From NCBI GenBank assembly GCA_943330745.2, contig CALQIX020000007.1, positions 1-64,000 of the forward strand: 64,000 nt of DNA, read 5' to 3'. Positions 8,303 to 15,095 of the stretch are shown piece after piece. The notes under the pieces were generated by a model. That model searched no databases, was not told the DNA's origin, and was given only the letters and a program-made list of their open reading frames with translations. Source of the DNA: Lishizhenia tianjinensis. Its GTDB lineage: Bacteria; Bacteroidota; Bacteroidia; Flavobacteriales_D; Crocinitomicaceae. Every line of letters starts with the position of its first letter. Within the stretch, counting starts at the first letter, position 1. The position numbers were made by a program, and so were the translations under genes.

Positions 8303-8437
8303 TTATAAACTATCCAAATTTTGAAGGAATCGATACATGTTTTGCCATTCGCTTTTTGGCGATTCTTCTTTTTTTGATTTGAATAGATTTTTAACAAAAT
8401 TGATTGTCATTTTAACATACAAGCTTACTTTTTTCAT
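8303..8437 (-). CDS. Predicted 44-residue small protein between SbtA-like transporter and 81-residue gene
   Basis: A short open frame (ATG 8437, stop 8303-8305) that begins 6 bp after the stop of the 81-residue gene and ends 15 bp before the transporter start. It fills an otherwise empty gap. The product begins MKKVSLYVKMTINFVKNLF, then a charged KSKKEESPKSEW segment and a short amphipathic end (RFLQNLDSL). The first half could bind a membrane, but it is not a convincing transmembrane helix. I recognise no family. Support is positional only: snug spacing in an operon and a clean stop. Confidence 0.45.
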   Translation of the reverse strand: MKKVSLYVKMTINFVKNLFKSKKEESPKSEWQNMYRFLQNLDSL

Positions 8438-8443
8438 TTTACT

Positions 8444-8689
8444 TTAAAATTGTTCTATTGATAATTTACTATAAATATTGACTTGGTCAATTTTTTGAAT
8501 TTCTTCGCGAAAGTTTTTGAGTGTTTCAGATAACTTTTTGATTTTACGCTCCCTAAATTGAATATCCTCTATTTCATCGGACAGAGAGATTTTTTTTTCG
8601 TGAAATTTTATCTTAGTTAAAATCATTTCTCCGATTACTTCTCCCGCGTCCTCGCGAGAGAAAGTTCCGTCAATAAGTTCAATGTTCAT
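8444..8689 (-). CDS. Small uncharacterised protein (81 residues)
   Basis: A highly charged 81-residue protein. It starts MNIELIDGTFSREDAGEVI, and residues ~28-75 are a predicted helical or coiled-coil stretch rich in Glu and Lys. The ATG lies 15 bp after the isocitrate dehydrogenase stop and the stop lies 6 bp before the 44-codon gene, so it belongs to the same transcript. It does not resemble SbtB/PII (too short, no T-loop). The SREDAGEVI segment gives no family match I can name. Its function is unknown. Confidence 0.7.
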   Translation of the reverse strand: MNIELIDGTFSREDAGEVIGEMILTKIKFHEKKISLSDEIEDIQFRERKIKKLSETLKNFREEIQKIDQVNIYSKLSIEQF

Positions 8690-8704
8690 AGTTGTGTTTT
8701 TTAA

Positions 8705-10141
8705 TTATTGTCCTTGTCCTAATGAATATGCCGCAACGCCGTCAAATCGATACAAGTTTTCAGTTTTAACTACATCCACCCCAAGATTCAACGCATTTTT
8801 TAGGGATTCAATAATTTGTTCTTTTTCAATTTCGTCACCATTAATTGGCTTGAATCTACATCTCCAATGGTCCGTACAAAATGTTTCCTTGAATCCCTCT
8901 GGCCAAACTTTGATACCGCGATTGGTTATCATGGATAATTTTAGATTTTTCGCAGCTATTTTCGAAACTTTCTCAGCAAGCTCATTTGGATTTTCTCCTG
9001 TCCAATGGACAAATAAATCAATACCCTCCAGCTCTTTCTTTGCGGCATTTTTTCGCTTGTATTTCGGTAAAACCATTTGATAGGTGGAATCATATTTCAC
9101 TGGAGCTAAGTGTTGAGGAGTTTTTCCTAAATTAGAAATCACTGTATCCGCAAATTCATTGGTTCCAACTTTAATCTTGCTCACCCCCTCTTTGTAAATG
9201 TCATATGTATGGGTTCCCTCTTCGAGCGTTGTTAGCCATGCATTTTGAATTTTTTCTGCAACAGTTGATTGACCAATGTGATTGAGCATCATGATTGCTC
9301 CTTGTAATAGCCCTGATGGATTAGCCACATTTTGACCGGCTCGACGTGGAGCAGAACCGTGAATTGCTTCAAACATGGCACATTCTTCACCAATATTTGC
9401 AGATCCTGCCAGTCCAACTGATCCAGTAATTTGTGCAGCTACATCACTCAATACATCGCCGTATAAATTAGGCATTACAATAACGTCAAAAGCTTCGGGA
9501 GTATCGGCTAATTTTGCCGCGCCTATATCGATAATCCAATGTTCATTTTCAATTTCTGGGTATTCAGTAGCAATTTCATCAAATACTTTGTGAAACAAAC
9601 CATCTGTTTGCTTCATGATGTTGTCTTTTGTAAAACAGGTTACCTTTTTACGATTTTGTTGTTTCGCGTATTCAAAAGCATAACGAATGATTTTTTCACA
9701 ACCTGGACGACTTATTAGTTTCAAGCATTGAACTACTTCATCGGTTTGTTGATGTTCAATACCTGCATACAAATCTTCTTCATTCTCACGGACAATCACT
9801 ACATCCATTATTGGATGCTTCGTTTCAACAAATGGATGTAAACTTTTACAAGGGCGAACATTTGAATACAGTCCAAGAAATTTTCTTGTTGTCACATTCA
9901 GACTTTTGTATCCACCACCTTGCGGTGTTGTTATGGGTGCTTTCAAAAAGACCTTATTTTTGCGTATAATATCCCAACTTTCCTGAGAAATTCCAGAAGA
10001 ATTTCCTGCGAGATAAACTTTTTCGCCCACTTCAATTTCTTCAAACTTTAGTTTAGCTCCTGCTGCAAAAAGAATTTTTAGGGTGGCATCCATTATTTCA
10101 GGACCGATTCCATCACCTTTAGCTACTGTTATAGTTTTCAT
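8705..10141 (-). CDS. icd: Isocitrate dehydrogenase, Thermus-type with C-terminal extension
   Basis: Residues 1-~330 are an isocitrate/isopropylmalate dehydrogenase fold: AKGDGIGPEIM at the start, RKFLGLYSNVRPC at the substrate site, ENEEDLYAGIEH, and NLYGDVLSDVAAQITGS for metal binding. A ~140-residue C-terminal extension follows, as in the ~496-residue Thermus enzyme. The enzyme oxidatively decarboxylates isocitrate to 2-oxoglutarate with NAD(P)+, and the step is reversible under high CO2. I chose ATG 10141 (478 residues). An in-frame upstream ATG at 10192 would add 17 residues lacking the fold and would overlap the divergent regulator's promoter box. It heads the transcript with the small genes and the SbtA-like transporter. 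Confidence 0.9.
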   Translation of the reverse strand: MKTITVAKGDGIGPEIMDATLKILFAAGAKLKFEEIEVGEKVYLAGNSSGISQESWDIIRKNKVFLKAPITTPQGGGYKSLNVTTRKFLGLYSNVRPCKSLHPFVETKHPIMDVVIVRENEEDLYAGIEHQQTDEVVQCLKLISRPGCEKIIRYAFEYAKQQNRKKVTCFTKDNIMKQTDGLFHKVFDEIATEYPEIENEHWIIDIGAAKLADTPEAFDVIVMPNLYGDVLSDVAAQITGSVGLAGSANIGEECAMFEAIHGSAPRRAGQNVANPSGLLQGAIMMLNHIGQSTVAEKIQNAWLTTLEEGTHTYDIYKEGVSKIKVGTNEFADTVISNLGKTPQHLAPVKYDSTYQMVLPKYKRKNAAKKELEGIDLFVHWTGENPNELAEKVSKIAAKNLKLSMITNRGIKVWPEGFKETFCTDHWRCRFKPINGDEIEKEQIIESLKNALNLGVDVVKTENLYRFDGVAAYSLGQGQ

Positions 10142-10181
10142 TGTTTTGTGAATTTCTGACAAAGTTGAATTGTTTTTATCA

Positions 10182-10189
10182 TATATTTG
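10182..10189 (+). promoter_or_regulatory. Predicted -7 box for the LysR-type regulator gene
   Basis: TATATTTG matches the Bacteroidota -7 consensus TAnnTTTG exactly and lies 36 bp before the regulator ATG. No TTG is seen at the expected -33 spacing. The 84 bp between the two divergent starts is very AT-rich and holds T-N11-A possibilities for LysR binding, but the base composition makes these weak. Confidence 0.5.
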
Positions 10190-10225
10190 CATTTATATTT
10201 AAAATAAAAAACATAAAAAATATTT

Positions 10226-11152
10226 ATGAACTTTACATTGAGTCAATTAAAACTGTTTGTTAAAGTTGTTGAAAAACAAAGTGTAACAAAAGCATCTTTG
10301 GAGCTTCATATGACTCAACCTGCTGTGTCAATTCAATTGAAAAATTTCCAAGATCAGTTTGATATTCCTCTTTTTGAAGTCGTTTCAAGAAAGATATTTA
10401 TTACTCCATTTGGTTATGAGATTGCTGATTCAGCCAAAGAAATTTTACTTCAGGCGGAGGTGATTAAGCAAAAATCGATGGCCTTTCGTGGAGAATTAAC
10501 GGGTCAGTTAAAAATATCAGTTGTTTCAACTGGAAAATACGTAATGCCTCATTTTTTATCAGAGTTTATTCAATTACACAAAGGAATTGAATTGTCTATG
10601 GATGTAACAAACAAAATGAAGGTAATTGAAAGTTTAGAAAAAAACGAAATTGATTTTGCTCTCGTTTCAATTCTTCCAGAGAATTTAAACATCGAGACCC
10701 TTGATCTTATGCCAAACATTTTGCATTTGGTGGGAAATAACGAATTTAATGGCAGCAAAAAAATTACTTCAAAAAAACTGGCGAAATTTCCAATTATTTA
10801 TCGCGAAACTGGATCTGGGACTAGGCAAAGTATGGAAGCATTTTTATTTTCTAAAGGGATAGAGACTTTCCGGAAAATGGATTTAACCTCAAATGAGGCT
10901 GTCAAACAAGCTGTAATATCAGGACTTGGGATTTCAATTATGCCGATTATTGGTCTTAAACATGAACTAGAGAAAAAAGAAGTGAATATTATTCCTACCC
11001 AAGGACTTCCTATTCAAACGAAATGGCAATTGATTTGGCTAAAAGGTAAGAGACATTCACCGGTTGTTTCAAGTTTTTTAGAATATGTAAATATACATAA
11101 AGAACAAATTATTGAACAGAAATTTAGTTGGTATAAAAAATACATAAATTAA
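10226..11152 (+). CDS. LysR-family transcriptional regulator, CbbR/CysB-like
   Basis: A 308-residue regulator. The winged helix-turn-helix occupies residues 1-60 (LSQLKLFVKVVEKQSVTKAS, then MTQPAVSIQLKNFQ). The effector domain spans ~90-295, with IVYRETGSGTRQS-like sequence (IIYRETGSGTRQS) typical of the CbbR/CysB/YeiE branch. It is transcribed away from isocitrate dehydrogenase, the usual arrangement for a LysR protein controlling its divergent neighbour. The likely target is therefore the icd-to-transporter transcript. The inducer is unknown; metabolites of the carboxylation step or 2-oxoglutarate are guesses. It converges with the outer-membrane protein gene, with 5 bp between stops. Confidence 0.9.
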   Translation: MNFTLSQLKLFVKVVEKQSVTKASLELHMTQPAVSIQLKNFQDQFDIPLFEVVSRKIFITPFGYEIADSAKEILLQAEVIKQKSMAFRGELTGQLKISVVSTGKYVMPHFLSEFIQLHKGIELSMDVTNKMKVIESLEKNEIDFALVSILPENLNIETLDLMPNILHLVGNNEFNGSKKITSKKLAKFPIIYRETGSGTRQSMEAFLFSKGIETFRKMDLTSNEAVKQAVISGLGISIMPIIGLKHELEKKEVNIIPTQGLPIQTKWQLIWLKGKRHSPVVSSFLEYVNIHKEQIIEQKFSWYKKYIN

Positions 11153-11157
11153 TTCAC

Positions 11158-12456
11158 TTAAAACGTTTTTCCGATGCTTATACCGGCCCACGGCATGATT
11201 TTCTGACCAAAAATGGCAGCTTCGCCAAATGTTGAATAATCAGCTGCAAATGTAAATCCGGGTAGGACAGGGGTAAATGTGGCACGGAAAAACAATCCAT
11301 TTTCCATCGAATGGTAGCGATATCCCACGCGCAGGGATGGATAAACAAATGATTCGGTGATTGAATAATTATTTTCCGCGCTTTTCAGGTTTAACCCTGA
11401 AACACCAATTCCAAGTTCTAATTTATGGGGAAGGTTTTTGTTGCGCTGAAAGTCAATCAACAGGTTGTAGGAAAGTGGAATAGCAAATACACGCAAATAG
11501 GTCCAAGGAAATTGATTTAAGAAAAGTACTCCTGCACTTATTGAATGGTTCATTCCATTTGATTTATGATTTAGAATTCGATCATACCCCAATGTTCCGT
11601 AAAGAGCCTGCCCGAAAATATCGATGAACAGTGCATTAGCCGCCGATCCTTTTTTACTTGGATGCATATCTCTATCGCCAATTTCGTAAGTTAAAGATAC
11701 TCCACAGTTCATCCCAGAATAATTCGCTTTAATCGGATAGGTACCCCCAACCAACCAGGGATCTCCAGTGCTAAATTGAATGGAATCACTTTTAGTCCAT
11801 TGATAACCCAAATTAAATCCTGCCCTTAATTTTGAATTACCAAATCGTGCGATGGGGTAACTTGCTTTTAGTTGCAAGGAGGCTCCCCATAGATCAGAAT
11901 GTAAATGATCCCTGTCAGTGATATTCCACATGGGGATTTTTGATTGAATTGTCAGGACAGACAAATTATAGGACAAGCTAACAGTTGAACTGATTTGTAA
12001 ATTTTCCCAAAGGGTTGAATGATTGCAATGAGAAAGTAAAGTATTCCAATGAAATTGAAATAATACGCCTAATCCTGAATTTTTGGACGATAGTTTATTG
12101 AATACAGGTAAGGTATCTATAACATTTCCGGATTGATCGATGGAGAAGATTTCGGATTCATTTTCAATGTGAGCCTGATCCGTTTTGTAATTCATTCCCA
12201 CGCTCCAAAACCGACTGGGTCGATAGATGAAACTCAAATTTCGATAGGTTCCGGGATGGATGTGTTTGGTAAAAACCCCCATTTTTGCAGCAAATGAATC
12301 GATGTAATACCGATTAAGTTCAGTCATGCTTTGTCGCTGATATCCGATTGAATATTCAAACGAAAACCGGTTTGGTTTTTTTACTGAATCGTTTTTCTGA
12401 GCGGTTAGATGAAAAGAGAAAAACAAAATAAATGAACTACAATAGAATATGCGCAT
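11158..12456 (-). CDS. Predicted outer-membrane beta-barrel protein
   Basis: A 432-residue protein with a Sec signal peptide (MRIFYCSSFILFFSFHLTAQ). The rest has alternating hydrophobic and aromatic strands, such as SFEYSIGYQRQS, NLSFIYRP and GFNLGYQW. It ends in phenylalanine (GISIGKTF), as barrels inserted by BAM do. No named family is recognised. It lies 8 bp after the lipoprotein gene on the same strand, so the two are probably cotranscribed. A surface or porin-like role is inference. Confidence 0.65.
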   Translation of the reverse strand: MRIFYCSSFILFFSFHLTAQKNDSVKKPNRFSFEYSIGYQRQSMTELNRYYIDSFAAKMGVFTKHIHPGTYRNLSFIYRPSRFWSVGMNYKTDQAHIENESEIFSIDQSGNVIDTLPVFNKLSSKNSGLGVLFQFHWNTLLSHCNHSTLWENLQISSTVSLSYNLSVLTIQSKIPMWNITDRDHLHSDLWGASLQLKASYPIARFGNSKLRAGFNLGYQWTKSDSIQFSTGDPWLVGGTYPIKANYSGMNCGVSLTYEIGDRDMHPSKKGSAANALFIDIFGQALYGTLGYDRILNHKSNGMNHSISAGVLFLNQFPWTYLRVFAIPLSYNLLIDFQRNKNLPHKLELGIGVSGLNLKSAENNYSITESFVYPSLRVGYRYHSMENGLFFRATFTPVLPGFTFAADYSTFGEAAIFGQKIMPWAGISIGKTF

Positions 12457-12464
12457 AACTAGAT

Positions 12465-12854
12465 TTACTCCACCTTCAATTTAACCACACATTTATTTTC
12501 AATTCCAAATGATGCTTCGTTTGTATAGGTTACATCTAGCAAAGTGTATTCGTGGTTCATATAACTAAATGATGATGGATAATTGGAATGGTTTAATCCA
12601 ACTATAAATTGCTCGCTGTTATTGATTTTTAGTTTGACAGCCACTTGACCGGCCCATATGCATTGTACGTTGGGCGGACATCGAGATTCTTCAACAAGTT
12701 GTGTGAATTGAACCGTTAACTCAGTTCCATTTGCCGACAGTGTGCCCTGTTGATTAAAAGTTAACTCAAAAGGAACGGTAGGCAAAATTGTTTTTTTACT
12801 GCAACCTGTTAGGAGAAACAACACAAGGAAAACGATTGAAAAGTACTTAATCAT
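12465..12854 (-). CDS. Lipoprotein with ESRCPxxVxCxWAG motif
   Basis: A 129-residue lipoprotein. The lipobox LLTGC puts the lipidated cysteine at residue 18. The mature part has one small beta-rich domain with ESRCPPNVQCIWAGQ in the middle, a paired-cysteine motif I have seen in short Bacteroidota and proteobacterial lipoproteins of unknown function, plus a third cysteine near the C-terminus (NKCVVKL). It precedes the outer-membrane protein gene by 8 bp. Confidence 0.75.
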   Translation of the reverse strand: MIKYFSIVFLVLFLLTGCSKKTILPTVPFELTFNQQGTLSANGTELTVQFTQLVEESRCPPNVQCIWAGQVAVKLKINNSEQFIVGLNHSNYPSSFSYMNHEYTLLDVTYTNEASFGIENKCVVKLKVE

Positions 12855-12909
12855 AGTAGTTTAAACGTAAGATTTTCGGATAGAGTATAAATTATTGGAT
12901 AAGATTTTT

Positions 12910-13659
12910 TCACTTTTTATGTAAAATCAACAATGAATCTATGATGCTTTGTTCAGTTACTACATAGGCCTCAACTGTTTTAGTGGGGTCAGATTGAATT
13001 ACATCTACAAATGGATTTCCTTCAAAAACGCCAGTAAATAAGTCAATATGATTTCCTTTGATAGCGCCTCCCGTGTCTCCTGCAAAGAAGTAACCATCAT
13101 GAATTACGTTTTGACCATTGGGCAATAAGATTGGCTTGCCTTTAACTTTTGGAATAAAAATAACCGTTCCATAAGGAATCAGGGCTTTGTCAACGGCAAT
13201 AGTTCGATACGGCACAAGTTTATAGTTAAGGACTCCATCGCCAAACCCCTTGGATATTTTCCAAAGTGCTTTTCCAAAATTTTCAACTGTTAATTTACTT
13301 TTAGCATATTTATCACAAGCCCTGCAGTTTACCAAAGAATGTTGGCCTGTTTTTTCGAAATTAATCACCGTAATATTTCCTAACGAATCTTCAATAAATG
13401 CGGTTCCTTCTAAGGCTGATGCACAGAAATTACAGGTGTCTGCATAGAGCCCAGTTTCTTTTCCGTCGGAGAGTACGATTGGAATTTTACCGCTCGATTG
13501 AAATTTGTGAATATAATATTGAGTAGACCATAACGTCAATTTTGGACGTTTGGATAACTCCGTTGGCTCCGTTAAATTGAAATCTGATTGTGCGCTCTGA
13601 GAAAAGATCTTTGTATAGCTAATTGCCAAAAGAAGTGTGAGTAATAGTGGGTTTTTCAA
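12910..13659 (-). CDS. 3D-domain protein, likely periplasmic murein-active enzyme
   Basis: A 249-residue exported protein. The C-terminal half is a 3D (three-Asp) domain of the double-psi beta-barrel type also found in MltA. YRTIAVDKALIPYGTVIFIP is followed by GYFFAGDTGGAIKGNHIDLFTG, which contains the conserved aspartates. The middle carries CNFCASA and CRACDKY, a CxxC pair that may bind metal or form disulfides. The only available start is TTG at 13659: no ATG or GTG occurs in frame between the upstream stop and the domain, and the TTG gives a good signal peptide (LLLTLLLAISYTKIFSQ). The likely substrate is peptidoglycan. Confidence 0.82.
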   Translation of the reverse strand: MKNPLLLTLLLAISYTKIFSQSAQSDFNLTEPTELSKRPKLTLWSTQYYIHKFQSSGKIPIVLSDGKETGLYADTCNFCASALEGTAFIEDSLGNITVINFEKTGQHSLVNCRACDKYAKSKLTVENFGKALWKISKGFGDGVLNYKLVPYRTIAVDKALIPYGTVIFIPKVKGKPILLPNGQNVIHDGYFFAGDTGGAIKGNHIDLFTGVFEGNPFVDVIQSDPTKTVEAYVVTEQSIIDSLLILHKK

Positions 13660-13685
13660 ATTCTTTTGGTGTTACTTTCAGACAA

Positions 13686-14987
13686 CTAGTGAATAAGGAG
13701 TTTCTGTATTGAGTTACCATCCGAAATAAAATAAACTCCAGTTTTTAAATCAGATACACTTATTTGGGTTTCTTTTTCCGAAAGGTTGAAAGACTTAATT
13801 GCTCTTCCGCTGGCATCTAAAATTTTACAAGGATTAATATTATTGATTTTATTCAGCATCGAAATGGTAATCATTTCCTTTGCTGGATTTGGGAAGATTG
13901 AAAATGGAAGGGTGTTTTCTTCAGTTATACTTCCTGAACATCCCAATAAATTGATGTATTCCCAAATCTGGTCATTCAACAGAAACGGAACCAACTCATT
14001 TCCTGGTGCATCTCCCATGCGTATCCACACCAAATTTTGACTAGGCACGACATTGATAAATTGTCCGTTCGCACCCAGCGCCATAAACGTTTCAGCTGGT
14101 GCATTTGGCATGAGGGTTCCCGGAAAAACGGTTTGAAGACCAGGAACCATGAAATTTTGTTTGCCGTTGAGCCACGTTAAATACCCATAGGCTTTGTTGA
14201 GCGATTGAGAAGTATTTACCATGTCGTGAAAATAAGTAGTATCGGTCATGATCTGTGTTCCGTTCCAAGTCCCCTTGTTTTCCAAGAGTAAGCCAAATCG
14301 AGCCATAGATCGTGCATTACTTACAAAAACGTTGTTATAACCCGATTGAAAAAACCCTCCTGTAATTCCTGTAGCACCTAATTTTGAGCTGGTATACGCA
14401 TTCAGGGTTTGTCCGGTTGCTGCTTCAATTACCCCATCTAGTAAGGTATACGGCGCGTTGTGATACGCCCATCTTGTACCCGGATCAGTCAGATATTCGA
14501 GGCAGGTATCCAAGGTACAAAATGAATCGGCTAATCCATCATTTAATCCACTGGTCATGGTGAGTTGATTCCTGATAGTAATAAATCCTTCCTGTTCGGC
14601 AGAACAATTTGTCCATCCTGCGCCTAAATACTGTGAAGTTGAGTCACTTAAATTCAATAATCCATCTTGTTGCGCTAACCCAACCATAAATGCAGTAAGT
14701 GTTTTGCCTGCAGATGCCCAGTACCAGTTACTCGTAGCGGTTTGTCCATTGAAGTATTGTTCTAAAACGATTTTGCCATCCTTTAATAAGATAAAAGCTT
14801 TAGAATTTTGAGTACTTAAAAAATTGTACAAACTGTCGATTCTTTCCTGACACCACCCTAAAGATGAAGGAGAAGTGGTTTCCCAAACATTGCCGTTATT
14901 CGCCGGAAAATAAGATGTTTGTGAATAACCAGCTTGGCATAGATGTAATAAAACAACCAAAATTGATATGTGTTTCTTTAGTGTCAT
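13686..14987 (-). CDS. Serine hydrolase (beta-lactamase/class C fold) with T9SS sorting domain
   Basis: A 433-residue secreted hydrolase. After a signal peptide (1-~22), the beta-lactamase-type domain shows SAGK (Ser92, Lys95) as the SxxK motif and YHN (175-177) as the YxN motif. This supports an esterase, DD-peptidase or beta-lactamase-like enzyme. Residues ~355-433 are a type A T9SS C-terminal domain (FSIFPNPAKEMITISM, ending KTGVYFISDGNSIQKLLIH). The product should therefore cross the outer membrane and be anchored or released. The substrate is unknown; the family covers esterases as often as true beta-lactamases. Confidence 0.85.
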   Translation of the reverse strand: MTLKKHISILVVLLHLCQAGYSQTSYFPANNGNVWETTSPSSLGWCQERIDSLYNFLSTQNSKAFILLKDGKIVLEQYFNGQTATSNWYWASAGKTLTAFMVGLAQQDGLLNLSDSTSQYLGAGWTNCSAEQEGFITIRNQLTMTSGLNDGLADSFCTLDTCLEYLTDPGTRWAYHNAPYTLLDGVIEAATGQTLNAYTSSKLGATGITGGFFQSGYNNVFVSNARSMARFGLLLENKGTWNGTQIMTDTTYFHDMVNTSQSLNKAYGYLTWLNGKQNFMVPGLQTVFPGTLMPNAPAETFMALGANGQFINVVPSQNLVWIRMGDAPGNELVPFLLNDQIWEYINLLGCSGSITEENTLPFSIFPNPAKEMITISMLNKINNINPCKILDASGRAIKSFNLSEKETQISVSDLKTGVYFISDGNSIQKLLIH

Positions 14988-15095
14988 TTAATTTTTGTGC
15001 ATATTAATTAAATATTAATCTATTACTAGCATTTCAATAACTCAGAAATAAATTACTCCACACTTATTGAAATTCATGTATATTTGAAATATCAA

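Noticed and set aside
8444-8689. The 81-residue gene as an SbtB-type PII protein
   Set aside because: It is too short and lacks the T-loop and beta-alpha-beta pattern of PII proteins.
8682-9080. 132-residue plus-strand frame opposite isocitrate dehydrogenase
   Set aside because: It is fully antisense to a conserved enzyme domain and has no recognisable motif. It is a shadow of the coding strand.
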